Shown here one piece after another: positions 1 to 7,645 of a stretch of DNA of 64,000 bases. The notes below the pieces were generated by a model, which worked only from the letters and a program-made list of their open reading frames with translations, searched no databases and was not told where the DNA came from. Location of the stretch: positions 62,001 to 126,000 of the forward strand of contig JAKPJZ010000074.1 of NCBI GenBank assembly GCA_029553955.1, in the 5' to 3' direction. The translations under genes were made by a program, and so were the position numbers. Numbering within the stretch: the stretch's first letter is position 1; each line of letters opens with the position of its first letter. The stretch is from Chloroflexota bacterium. GTDB lineage: Bacteria > Chloroflexota > Anaerolineae > SpSt-313.

Positions 1-2
1 AC

Positions 3-452
3 CGCCTGGTGGCCGACCTGCAGCGGGCCAAGATACCGGCGGCCGTGATCCACGGCGAACGCTCGCAGGTCGAGCGGGTTTCGGCGCTGGAGGCGTTCCG
101 GCGTGGGCGTACGCGCGTGCTCGTGGCCACCGACATCGCGGCGCGCGGCCTCGACGTGGAAGGCATCGCCCTGGTGGTGAACTATGACGTGCCCACCCAT
201 CCCGAGGACTATGTGCACCGCATCGGTCGCACCGGCCGGGCGACCGCCGCCGGGCAGGCCTGCACCCTCGTCACCCGCGAAGATGAGCGCATGATCCACC
301 GCATCGAGTACATCCTGCAGCGCAAGCTCGAGCGCCGGCAGGTTGAGGGGCTGGATTATCGCCGGCCCGCCGTGCACATGCCCACGCCGGAGGAGATCCG
401 GCGCTACGTGGAGGCCAACCGGCGCCGGCCCAGCCCCGCGGCCAACGCCTAG
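3..452 (+). CDS. DEAD-box RNA helicase, C-terminal part (5' end outside window)
   Basis: This is the carboxy-terminal RecA-like helicase domain of a DEAD-box ATP-dependent RNA helicase; the reading frame is open to the left edge, so the gene begins upstream. Motif V (VATDIAARGLDV) and motif VI (HRIGRTGRA) are intact, as is the Ia-like segment VIHGERSQ. The visible part ends with a short basic tail (RRYVEANRRRPSP) rather than a long RNA-binding extension. These enzymes unwind short RNA duplexes in ribosome assembly or mRNA turnover. The ORF-track start at 9 is only an internal GTG. Confidence 0.93.
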   Translation, partial: RLVADLQRAKIPAAVIHGERSQVERVSALEAFRRGRTRVLVATDIAARGLDVEGIALVVNYDVPTHPEDYVHRIGRTGRATAAGQACTLVTREDERMIHRIEYILQRKLERRQVEGLDYRRPAVHMPTPEEIRRYVEANRRRPSPAANA

Positions 453-811
453 CGGCACGACGGCCCGAAAGCGGGCTGCGGTCGATGCTGCCGCCCTGGC
501 TGTCCGAGGCGGCCTGCTGTCCGGGCTTTACGCTGTGCACACGGCCGGAATGGAATCCTTTGGGGGGAATTCTCGGTGGGTGGGCTGGCCCGTGGCCGCC
601 CGCGGGCGGCCACGGGCCAGCCCACCCACCGAGAATTCCCCTTCCGGGCCAGGGCCGGGCTGAAGCGTAACGCATCAGCCGGCAGCCACCTGGATCGCCA
701 ACCGCCCACACCAAGTATGGTTCTGGTGCACCAAGTGGAGGGGACGGGTCGCTTTCTGGGCGTGGCCAAGGCGTGCGCGGCGCTGCAGGCCGGTGACGGA
801 GGAGGTGGGCC
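453..811. other. Intergenic region with palindromic element
   Basis: No gene is supported here. It holds a 78-nt perfect palindrome (listed separately) inside a roughly 180-bp element whose flanks resemble those of the palindrome at 3372-3453: both have a pyrimidine-rich TCCGGGCTTTACGCT segment before it and a CCGGGC and CGGCAGCCACC stretch after it. The last bases carry the ribosome binding site of the next gene. Confidence 0.7.
564..641. repeat. Perfect loopless palindrome, 39-bp arms
   Basis: The sequence is its own reverse complement over 78 nt with no spacer; the centre is CCCGCGGG at 602/603 and the ends are GGGGAATTCTCGG and its complement. It lies 112 bp after the helicase stop. The arm sequence is related to that at 3372-3453 but differs in the middle, and both copies are still perfectly self-complementary. 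It could act as a bidirectional transcription barrier or be a mobile palindromic unit. Confidence 0.9.
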
Positions 812-2272
812 ATGACGCTCATGACGGCAGACGAGTATGTGGCCAGCCTGCGCAGCGTGCGCAAGCGTGTCTTCGTCCTGGGCGAGGAGGTGGGGGACTA
901 TGTGGACCACCCCCTCATCCGCCCGTCGCTCAACGCCTGCGCCGAGACCTACGCCGTGGCGCAGGAGCCGGCCTACGAGGCGTTGGCGACGGCCCGGTCG
1001 AGCGTGACGGGCGAGCGCGTCAACCGCTTCACGCACCTGCACCAGGACCCGGGCGACCTGGTGGCCAAGGTCAAGCTGCTGCGCCTGCTGGGGCAGCGCA
1101 CCGGCTGCTGCTTCCAGCGCTGCGTGGGCATGGATGCGCTGAATGCGGTCGACTCGGTCACCTTCGAGCTGGACCGCGACCTGGGCACCGGCTACCACGC
1201 CCGGTTCCGCGAGTACCTGCGCCATGTGCAGGCGCGCGACCTGGTGGTCGACGGCGCCATGACCGACCCCAAGGGCAACCGCCGCCTGGCGCCTGGCGAG
1301 CAGGCCGACCCCGACCTCTTCCTGCGCATGACGGAGCGGCGCGCGGACGGCATGGTGGTGCGCGGCGCCAAGGTGCACCAGACCGGCGCCGTCAACGCCC
1401 ACGAGATCCTCATCATGCCGACGCAATCGCTCGCCGAGGCCGACGCCGCCTATGCCGTGGCCTGCGCCGTGCCCGCCGACGCGCCGGGCCTGCTTTGCGT
1501 CGTCGGCCGCCAGCCGTCGGACTCGCGCAAGCTCGAGGGCGTCGACGCCGGCAACGCGCGCTTTGGCGGCCATGAGGCGGTCATTATCCTTGACGACGTC
1601 TTTGTGCCCTGGGAGCGCGTCTTTCTCTGCGGCGAGGTGCGCCACGCCGGGCTGCTCGTCGAGCGCTTTGCCGGCTATCACCGCCAGTCGTATGGCGGCT
1701 GCAAGGTGGGCGTGGGCGACGTGCTCATCGGTGCGGCGCAGGCGCTGGCCGAGTACCAGGGCACCGAAAAAGCCTCGCACATCCGCGACAAGATCATCGA
1801 AATGGTGCACCTCAACGAGACCCTCTTCGCCTGCGGCATCGCCTGCTCGGCCCAGGGCACGGCGACCGCCTCGGGCACCTACCTCGTCGACCTGCTCCTG
1901 GCCAACGTCTGCAAGCTCAACGTCACCCGCTTCCCCTACGAGATCGCGCGCCTGGCGCAGGATATCGCCGGCGGCCTCCTGGTGACCCTGCCCTCCGAGC
2001 GCGATTTCCAGCACCCGGCCGTGGGCGGCTACCTCGAGAAGTACCTGCGCGGCGTCGCCCGCTACAGCACCGAGCAGCGCTGCCGCATGCTGCGCCTGGT
2101 CGAGAACCTGACCATCGGCCCGGGGGCGGTGGGCTACCTCACCGAATCGCTGCACGGCGCCGGCTCGCCGCAGGCGCAGCGCATCATGCTGGGGCGGCTG
2201 GCCGATATTGGCAGCAAGGTGCGCCTGGCCGAGCGGCTGGCCGGGTATGGGGAGACATCCGGTTCGTTGTGA
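812..2272 (+). CDS. 4-hydroxybutyryl-CoA dehydratase / vinylacetyl-CoA isomerase family protein
   Basis: A 486-residue member of the HpaB/AbfD flavoprotein family. The iron-sulfur ligands typical of 4-hydroxybutyryl-CoA dehydratase are present with the expected spacing: Cys100 and Cys104 in CCFQRCVGMDA, and His290 and Cys297 in HRQSYGGC. The length matches the family (about 485-490). The enzyme dehydrates 4-hydroxybutyryl-CoA to crotonyl-CoA using FAD and a [4Fe-4S] cluster. The ATG follows GGAGGAGGT. No other 4-hydroxybutyrate genes (CoA transferase, alcohol dehydrogenase) are adjacent, so the pathway context is missing. The retained cluster ligands argue against a plain HpaB monooxygenase. 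Confidence 0.85.
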   Translation: MTLMTADEYVASLRSVRKRVFVLGEEVGDYVDHPLIRPSLNACAETYAVAQEPAYEALATARSSVTGERVNRFTHLHQDPGDLVAKVKLLRLLGQRTGCCFQRCVGMDALNAVDSVTFELDRDLGTGYHARFREYLRHVQARDLVVDGAMTDPKGNRRLAPGEQADPDLFLRMTERRADGMVVRGAKVHQTGAVNAHEILIMPTQSLAEADAAYAVACAVPADAPGLLCVVGRQPSDSRKLEGVDAGNARFGGHEAVIILDDVFVPWERVFLCGEVRHAGLLVERFAGYHRQSYGGCKVGVGDVLIGAAQALAEYQGTEKASHIRDKIIEMVHLNETLFACGIACSAQGTATASGTYLVDLLLANVCKLNVTRFPYEIARLAQDIAGGLLVTLPSERDFQHPAVGGYLEKYLRGVARYSTEQRCRMLRLVENLTIGPGAVGYLTESLHGAGSPQAQRIMLGRLADIGSKVRLAERLAGYGETSGSL

Positions 2273-2348
2273 GGGAGAGTGGGCGCTGGCGCAGGCATGC
2301 AGCGCCCCAGGAGGCGCTGCATGCCTGCGCCAGCGCCCACTCTCCCTC
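2271..2348. repeat. Long inverted repeat at gene end, 36-bp arms, 6-nt loop
   Basis: Perfect 36-bp arms (2271-2306 and 2313-2348) with loop CCAGGA. The left arm starts inside the TGA stop codon of the dehydratase gene. No T-run follows, so it is not a classical intrinsic terminator, but it could stall transcription or protect the 3' end of the mRNA. Confidence 0.9.
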
Positions 2349-2420
2349 ATTACAGGCAGACGTTTGCGAGGCGCGGCTGGGGGTGGTAGAATGCAGACAG
2401 ACTGCATGACAGGGGGTGTG

Positions 2421-3284
2421 ATGGCTCAAGCGGGGCGCTTCGATTTCGCGGTGGGCGAGCTGCGCTGTATCGCCTTCGCCGACGCCACAGCGACGGTGGC
2501 GGCGGAGGGCATTGTCGTGGATGTGCCGCTCGAGCAGTGGCAGCGGGCGCTGCGCGAGCACGGCCTGCCCACCACCGAGGCCACGAACTACTACAACTGC
2601 CTCTATATCGAGACGGGCGAGTGCAACGTGCTGGTCGACGCTGGCTGGGGGCGGGGCACGGAGCGCCGCGACGGGATGCTGGCCGAGCGCCTGCTGGCCG
2701 CGGGCGTCGCTCCGGCGGATATCGATATCGTCATCATGACTCACTTTGACCCCGACCATGCGGGCGGCCTGTTGACCGCGGAGGGCGACCTGGTGTTCAC
2801 CAGTGCCGACTATGTGCTCTCGCGCGAGGCCTGGGAGTTCTGGTCCGATGGCGCCAGGGTGGCATCGTTGCCCGAGATGCGCACGGCCGCGGCGCGTCGG
2901 GCGCTGCCCCTGATCGCCAACCGGCTCGAGGTTGTCGAAGCGGGGCTCGAGTTCCTGCCTGGCTTTGCGCTCATCGCGGCACCCGGCCACCGGCCCGGGC
3001 ACACGGCGCTGGCCATGGAGTCGGCAGGTGAACGCCTCTACCACGTTGGCGATGCGGTGGGGCATGTGGTGTTGCTGGAACACCCTGCATGGCATTGGTC
3101 TTTCGACAGCGACCCGGCGCAGGCTGAGCGGGACCGGCGCGCGCTCTTGGGCCGGGCCGCGGCCGAGCAGGCGCTGCTGTTCGCCTCGCACCTGCCGTTC
3201 CCCGGCGTGGGACGGGTCACGCCGCAGGGCGATGGCTGGCGCTGGCAGCCTGTGCATAGGGCTCCGGGCAGCCTGCCGGAATGA
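2421..3284 (+). CDS. MBL-fold metallo-hydrolase
   Basis: A 287-residue metallo-beta-lactamase-fold hydrolase. The metal motif THFDPDHAGG is present, with further conserved pieces APGHRPGH and HVGDAVGHV that supply later metal ligands. The ORF track extends upstream through the palindrome, but ATG 2421 is preferred because AGGGGGTG precedes it and homology-like sequence begins there. The architecture fits lactonase-type or N-acyl homoserine lactonase-like MBL enzymes; the substrate cannot be told. It lies 150 bp after the dehydratase gene, beyond the inverted repeat, so co-transcription is uncertain. Confidence 0.85.
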   Translation: MAQAGRFDFAVGELRCIAFADATATVAAEGIVVDVPLEQWQRALREHGLPTTEATNYYNCLYIETGECNVLVDAGWGRGTERRDGMLAERLLAAGVAPADIDIVIMTHFDPDHAGGLLTAEGDLVFTSADYVLSREAWEFWSDGARVASLPEMRTAAARRALPLIANRLEVVEAGLEFLPGFALIAAPGHRPGHTALAMESAGERLYHVGDAVGHVVLLEHPAWHWSFDSDPAQAERDRRALLGRAAAEQALLFASHLPFPGVGRVTPQGDGWRWQPVHRAPGSLPE

Positions 3285-3371
3285 GAGATCCTCGATGCTG
3301 CAGCCCTACTTGTCCGTAATGGCACCCTATCCGGGCTTTACGCTTCGCGCATGACCGGAACTGAACCTATT

Positions 3372-3453
3372 GGGGGGAATTCTCGGCGGGTTGGCTGTTC
3401 CCTGGCCGCCCGCGGGCGGCCAGGGAACAGCCAACCCGCCGAGAATTCCCCCC
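3372..3453. repeat. Perfect loopless palindrome, 41-bp arms
   Basis: 82 nt, perfectly self-complementary, centred at 3412/3413 on CCCGCGGG. The flanks (about 3330-3540) resemble those of 564-641, so the two are copies of one element family whose arms have changed in step. Confidence 0.9.
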
Positions 3454-3563
3454 TCCGGGCCGGGCCAGCCGGACGCACAGCGGACCACCCGGCAGCCACC
3501 CGTACCGTCACCAACCACTCGCAGCCGGTACGGTTGTCGCATTGACCAGAAGGGAGGCACGAA

Positions 3564-4409
3564 GTGAAGGAGAGCACAGGGCATTTCGAAGGCGTGAGGG
3601 GCTGCCGGCTGTTCTACCAGACCTGGCTGCCCGAGTGGGCGCCACGGGCGGTGGTGGTGCTGGTGCACGGCGTGGGCGAGCACTGCGGCCGCTACGGGAA
3701 CATGGTCGACGGCCTGGTGGCGGCCGGCTACGCCGTGGCGGGCTATGACCACCGCGGCCACGGGCGCTCGGAGGGGCAGCGCGGCCATGTCGAGGCCTTT
3801 GCGGATTACTGCGACGACCTGGGCCTGTTCCTCAAGCTGGTGGGCGGGCTGCTGCCGGGGCTGCCGGTGTTCCTCTACGGGCACAGCATGGGGTCGCTGA
3901 TCGCGCTCGACTACCTGCTGCGCGACCCGGCGGGCCTGCAGGGCGCGATCATCTCGGGCACGGCGCTCGACCCGGGCGACTCCGCCTCGCCGCTGCAGGT
4001 GCTGCTGGCGAAGGTGCTCTCAGGCATCGCCCCCAAGACCACCATCCGCATGAAGCTCGACGGCAGCACGCTGTCGCGTGACCCCGAGGTGGCCAGGGCG
4101 TACATGGAGGACCCGCTGGATAGCTGGGACCGCTCGGCCCGCTGGGGCACCGAGTTCCTCAAGGCGATTGCGTGGCTCAAGGGCCGCGCCGGCGACGTGC
4201 GGCTGCCGCTGCTCTTCCTGCACGGCGAGTGTGACCCCATCGTGCGCGTTGCGGGCGCCAAGAGCTTTTACGAGCAGATCACCTTCCCCGACAAGGAGAT
4301 CCACATCTACCCCGGCGGCCTGCACGAGCCGCACAACGACATTCAGCATGACGAGGTGCTGCGCGACGTGCTGCAGTGGCTCGACAGGCACCTGCCGCCC
4401 AGCCAGTAG
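3564..4409 (+). CDS. Alpha/beta hydrolase, monoacylglycerol lipase-like
   Basis: A 281-residue serine hydrolase of the Hydrolase_4 / monoacylglycerol lipase type. The oxyanion segment LVHGVGEHCGRY, the nucleophile elbow GHSMGS with Ser108, the acid in HGECDP and the His in GGLHEPHND are all visible and correctly ordered. The usual helical lid lies between about 150 and 210. No signal peptide is seen, so it is probably cytoplasmic. The GTG start at 3564 follows GGGAGG. The stop codon lies in the left arm of the inverted repeat 4406-4489. It converges on the RuBisCO-like gene. Confidence 0.87.
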   Translation: MKESTGHFEGVRGCRLFYQTWLPEWAPRAVVVLVHGVGEHCGRYGNMVDGLVAAGYAVAGYDHRGHGRSEGQRGHVEAFADYCDDLGLFLKLVGGLLPGLPVFLYGHSMGSLIALDYLLRDPAGLQGAIISGTALDPGDSASPLQVLLAKVLSGIAPKTTIRMKLDGSTLSRDPEVARAYMEDPLDSWDRSARWGTEFLKAIAWLKGRAGDVRLPLLFLHGECDPIVRVAGAKSFYEQITFPDKEIHIYPGGLHEPHNDIQHDEVLRDVLQWLDRHLPPSQ

Positions 4410-4489
4410 GGGTTGTGAGACGTCGTGGGGCGCAAGCGGCCCGCCTACGGGCGGGCCGCTTGCGCCCCACGACGTCTCACAACCCCTAC
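4406..4489. repeat. Long inverted repeat between convergent genes, 39-bp arms, 6-nt loop
   Basis: Perfect 39-bp arms (4406-4444 and 4451-4489) around loop CTACGG. The outer end GTAGGGG supplies the TAG stop of the hydrolase; the opposite RuBisCO-like gene stops 5 bp beyond the right arm. The position is what a bidirectional transcription terminator would need, although no T-runs flank it. Confidence 0.9.
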
Positions 4490-4493
4490 GAAA

Positions 4494-5798
4494 CTACATG
4501 CCCATGCCCTTGAAAGGGTCGACCCAGGCTTCGAGGGCCGCCTTGAGCTCGGGGTACTCCTGGGCCGCCTCTTCGAGCGGCCGCCCCTGCAGCGTGGCCT
4601 GGATGGCCTGGCGGAAGGCCCTGGCGCCGGCCACCGGGCCCTGCGGGTGAGCGTGAATGCCGCCGCCCGAGCCGATGACGATGTCGGGGCCCAGGTCCTT
4701 GATCACGGCGGGCACCATCTTGGGGGTGATGCCGCCGGAGGGCATGGGGAAGCTGGGCCGCAGGTGGTAGAGGGGAAGGGCGAGGTTCTGCGCCACGCGC
4801 TGGAACTTTTCCGGCAGCACCGGCGCCTTGCCGTAGGGCGCGGGAAAGACGACGATATCGGCGCCGGCGAGGCGCGGCAGTTTGCCGAGGACGAGGTGCG
4901 AGCTGAGGCCGTGCCACTCGGAGGCATAGAGCGCGCCGGCCACGTCCATGTGCGCCAGGATGGGCACGTTGATGGCCGGGTCCTCGGCCAGGGCGCGCAG
5001 CACAGGGAAGCCGGTGGCCAGGTAGTTGACCATGATGGCGTTGCAGCCCAGCTCCACGGCGCGCCGCGCGTGCTCAAAGATCAGGGGCACCTCGTCGGTG
5101 ATGTTGACCGTATAGAGCGTGCGCTCGCCCTTTTGCTCGTAGACCTGCCGCTCGGCCTCCATGTAGAGCTTGACGCGCGCCTGCACCTCGTTGAACGAGG
5201 CGTTGGCGATCAGTTCGTCGTCTTTGATAATGTCGCAGCCGCCCAGGGCTGCGGCGCGGAAGAGCGCCACGCCCACCTCGGGCGGGTAGCCGGTGCAGGG
5301 CTTGATCATATTGTTGAGCAGCGGCCGCCCCTGCACGCCGAGCAGCTCGCGCACGCCCTTGATGCCGAACTTGCAGCCCCTGAAGCCGGCGACATAACGC
5401 TCGGGCAGGCGGACGTCGAGCACCTTGACCCGGCCGCCCATGGAGATGTTGCCGACGATACTGGTCAGCAGCATGGGGAGCTGGGTGCCAATGTTCACCT
5501 GCGGGAAGGCGATCTGGATGACATAATGCCGCTGCTCTACCTCGCGCGGCACCGCCCACTCATAGTCGGGCACTTCGTAGACGCCGATGACCTTGGCCAC
5601 GTGCTGGCGGCGTACTTCGGGCGTTTCGCCGGGGACGGGCAGCCAGGTGCCGGTTGACTGTTCGATGGCCAGCGCAGGGGCGAGCTGCGGCACCGGGATC
5701 GACCGGGGGAAGGAGACGAGGTAGGTGGCGACGAGATAGTCGTCATAGTCGACCCCGTCGGGCAGGGCGATGGGCAGCGAGAGCACGTCGAGTCTCAT
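4494..5798 (-). CDS. RuBisCO-like protein (form IV-type)
   Basis: A 434-residue RuBisCO large-chain fold protein. The carbamylation/metal motif is kept (IIKDDE, Lys192), as are the first active-site lysine (IKPCTGYPP, Lys166), His283, a lysine at the loop-6 position (PYGK, Lys324), SGG at 354-356 and the phosphate-binding GSGGG. In true RuBisCO the segment is TIKPK; here the second lysine is replaced in KPCTG, and the HR pair is HM, so carboxylation of RuBP is unlikely. Such RLPs act as enolases, isomerases or (trans)carboxylases on sugar phosphates. Start 5798 is set by GGAGGACAACC; the longer ORF in the track lacks a ribosome site. It lies 54 nt downstream of a FGGY kinase in the same operon, suggesting the kinase makes its phosphorylated substrate. 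Confidence 0.88.
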   Translation of the reverse strand: MRLDVLSLPIALPDGVDYDDYLVATYLVSFPRSIPVPQLAPALAIEQSTGTWLPVPGETPEVRRQHVAKVIGVYEVPDYEWAVPREVEQRHYVIQIAFPQVNIGTQLPMLLTSIVGNISMGGRVKVLDVRLPERYVAGFRGCKFGIKGVRELLGVQGRPLLNNMIKPCTGYPPEVGVALFRAAALGGCDIIKDDELIANASFNEVQARVKLYMEAERQVYEQKGERTLYTVNITDEVPLIFEHARRAVELGCNAIMVNYLATGFPVLRALAEDPAINVPILAHMDVAGALYASEWHGLSSHLVLGKLPRLAGADIVVFPAPYGKAPVLPEKFQRVAQNLALPLYHLRPSFPMPSGGITPKMVPAVIKDLGPDIVIGSGGGIHAHPQGPVAGARAFRQAIQATLQGRPLEEAAQEYPELKAALEAWVDPFKGMGM

Positions 5799-5815
5799 GG
5801 TTGTCCTCCTGTGGA

Positions 5816-5835
5816 GGGCGGTTCGGGAACCGCCC
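5816..5835. repeat. Short intercistronic hairpin
   Basis: GGGCGGTTC and its complement GAACCGCCC are separated by GG, between the kinase stop and the start of the RuBisCO-like gene. Transcribed within the operon, it may modulate relative expression or mRNA stability. The wider GTGGAGGGCGG...CCGCCCCTACAC form suggests a dispersed repeat. Confidence 0.6.
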
Positions 5836-5852
5836 CTACACATCATGCGGCG

Positions 5853-7412
5853 TCAGGGTGCGCTGGACGATGCGGTGAGCTGGGACCTGCCGAATCTTTC
5901 TCCGTTGACCTCCCTGTACAGGCCACGCAGGCGGTCGTAGAGCCGGCGATAGGCGCGGTAGAGGCGATCGTAGGTCTCGGCGTTGGCTGCCTGGGGCGTG
6001 AACTCGCCCGTGGTGTGGACGACGTCTTTGAGCTTTTCGACGCTGGGGTACAGCCCCAGGCCCACGGCGGCGGTGAGCGCGATGCCGACGGCGCCGGCCT
6101 CCAGGGGGTGGGCGACGGGCTGTACGCGCCGCCCGGTGATGTCGGCGATGATCTGCAGCCAGGGCGCGCCCTGCGCGCCGCCGCCGATGGCGCGCAGCAC
6201 CGGCAGCGGGAAGCCGAACTGCTCCTCCACGATTTCGATGATCCAGCGCAGGTTAAAGGCGACGCCCTCGTAGACGGCGCGCAGCAGGTGCTCGCGCGTG
6301 TGGTCGGCCGAGAGGTTAAAGATGGTGGAGCGCACCCAGGTGTCGGCGATGGGGGCGCGCTCGCCGAACATCCAGGGCGTGCAGATGAGCGAGCCGGCGC
6401 CCGGCGGCACCGCCTGCACATCGCAGTCCATCAGCGCGTAGACGTTGGGCACGCTGGGGTCGGCACGCTCGGCGCGGTAGAACTGATCGGCGATCCACTT
6501 GAGGCAGGCCCCGGCGGTCTCCATCTCGGCCAGGAGGAGCGCGCGCGCCGGGTCGGCCGACTGCATGCAGACGACGCCGTGGCGGCCGGTGGGGCTTTTG
6601 CGGGTGACGACGCCCACCCAGCCGGAGGTGCCCAGGTAGACATGGCCATCGCCTTCGCAGACCGCGCCGGCGCCGGCGGCCGCCCCCTGAGCGTCGCCGC
6701 CGCCGCCGAAGACGGGCGTGCCGGCGAGGAGGCCGCACTCACGCGCGGCCTCGGGCGTCAGCGCGCCGACCTGGTCGATGGCGCGCACCAGCGGGGCGAA
6801 TTTGCCCTGGTCGAGCCCGATGTGACGGATGACGCCGCGCAGCCAGTCCTTCTTTTGGACGTCAAAGGCGATGGCCGAGGCGCACGACCATTCCATGGCC
6901 TGCACGCCGGTGGCGCGGTAGGTGAGGTAGCCGTTGACGTCGAGGAAGCAGGCCATCTTGTGATAGACCTCGGGCTCGTTCTCCTTGAGCCAGAGCAGCT
7001 TGGCCAGGCCATCCTTGCCCGAGAGCTCGGCGCCGGCGATGGCGGCAAAGACGCGGCGGCCCAGGAAACGGCGCATGATGCGTTCGGCCTGTTCGGGCGC
7101 GCGGGCATCGAGCCAGATGATGGCTGGGCGCAGGGGCCGGCCGTCGCCGCCCATGGGGACGATGCCGAGGAGCTGGGTGGTGTGGGCGATGGCGAGGACG
7201 CGGCCGGGGGCGACGCCTGAGCGCTGCAGCACTTCGTGGGTGCTGGTGACAATGGCGCGCCACCAATCGTCGGGCGACTGCTCGGCCCAGTCGGGGTGGG
7301 GGTGGTGCACCGGATAGGCGGCAAAGGCCGTGGCGAGGACGCGGCCGCCGGCGTCCACAAGCACGGCCTTGTTGCCGCTGGTGCCAACATCGTGTGCCAG
7401 GAGATAGCCCAT
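5853..7412 (-). CDS. FGGY-family carbohydrate kinase (xylulokinase-like)
   Basis: A 519-residue sugar kinase of the FGGY family with the two actin-like ATPase lobes. The N-terminal phosphate-1 loop HDVGTSGNKAVLVD, the catalytic region IIWLDARAPEQAE, the second-lobe phosphate loop LGTSGWVGV and adenosine motif AIGGGAQGAPWLQIIAD are all present. The substrate is probably a pentose, tetrose or polyol. ATG 7412 is chosen over the track start because AAAGGTGG precedes it and the conserved N-terminus begins there. It is the first gene of an operon with the RuBisCO-like protein, and it is divergent from a GntR/UTRA regulator with operator-like palindromes in between. A second, different FGGY kinase is at 57365-58951. 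Confidence 0.9.
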   Translation of the reverse strand: MGYLLAHDVGTSGNKAVLVDAGGRVLATAFAAYPVHHPHPDWAEQSPDDWWRAIVTSTHEVLQRSGVAPGRVLAIAHTTQLLGIVPMGGDGRPLRPAIIWLDARAPEQAERIMRRFLGRRVFAAIAGAELSGKDGLAKLLWLKENEPEVYHKMACFLDVNGYLTYRATGVQAMEWSCASAIAFDVQKKDWLRGVIRHIGLDQGKFAPLVRAIDQVGALTPEAARECGLLAGTPVFGGGGDAQGAAAGAGAVCEGDGHVYLGTSGWVGVVTRKSPTGRHGVVCMQSADPARALLLAEMETAGACLKWIADQFYRAERADPSVPNVYALMDCDVQAVPPGAGSLICTPWMFGERAPIADTWVRSTIFNLSADHTREHLLRAVYEGVAFNLRWIIEIVEEQFGFPLPVLRAIGGGAQGAPWLQIIADITGRRVQPVAHPLEAGAVGIALTAAVGLGLYPSVEKLKDVVHTTGEFTPQAANAETYDRLYRAYRRLYDRLRGLYREVNGERFGRSQLTASSSAP

Positions 7413-7490
7413 AGCTGGTCCACCTTTCAGGGGCGAGAAACCAGGCTGGGAAGGAGCTGCGTCGTCACAGGCCGCCGGCACGATGATGGG

Positions 7491-7503
7491 AGAGTTGCAC
7501 TCT
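7491..7503. promoter_or_regulatory. Second operator-like palindrome
   Basis: AGAGTTGCACTCT is a 13-nt palindrome sharing TTGCAC with the site at 7531-7545. It lies just downstream of the predicted transcription start of the kinase operon, a common roadblock position for a repressor. Confidence 0.5.
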
Positions 7504-7515
7504 ACCTCAATTCCC

Positions 7516-7544
7516 ATTATACTGCATTTTGTTGCACAGTGCAA
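7516..7544 (-). promoter_or_regulatory. Sigma-70 promoter of the kinase/RLP operon
   Basis: On the minus strand TTGCAC (7539-7544) and TATAAT (7516-7521) are separated by 17 nt, a near-consensus promoter. The -35 box overlaps the palindrome at 7531-7545, so binding of the adjacent GntR-type protein would block polymerase. Confidence 0.75.
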
Positions 7545-7545
7545 C
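7531..7545. promoter_or_regulatory. Operator-like palindrome, probable GntR/UTRA site
   Basis: GTTGCACAGTGCAAC is a perfect 15-nt palindrome with a single central base. It lies between the divergent kinase and GntR genes and overlaps the kinase -35 box. Assignment to the neighbouring regulator is by position. Confidence 0.6.
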
Positions 7546-7561
7546 TGTGCAGAAGCAGGCG

Positions 7562-7611
7562 CCGGGGAGACACCTGACAGGTCGCCCAAGACCTGTCAGG
7601 TGTCTCCCCGG
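7562..7611. repeat. CCTGACAGG-family hairpin, 21-bp arms
   Basis: Perfect 21-bp arms (7562-7582 and 7591-7611) with an 8-nt loop. The core GAGACACCTGACAGGT recurs at 19504, 42188 (interrupted) and 54966, with a shorter relative at 47605, so this is a dispersed palindromic unit. Confidence 0.85.
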
Positions 7612-7645
7612 TATCGCACGTTGCTGGAGGAGTAGCGTAGGGCGT

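Noticed and set aside
449-2407. 652-codon minus-strand ORF
   Set aside because: Antisense shadow of the dehydratase gene and of the palindromes; low-complexity composition typical of GC-rich antisense frames.
4425-5657. 410-codon plus-strand ORF
   Set aside because: Antisense shadow of the RuBisCO-like gene.
4494-5798. Functional RuBisCO
   Set aside because: The second lysine of the KPK motif and the arginine of the HR pair are missing, and there is no phosphoribulokinase nearby; a form IV-like protein is the better call.
5811-7220. 469-codon plus-strand ORF
   Set aside because: Antisense shadow of the FGGY kinase gene.
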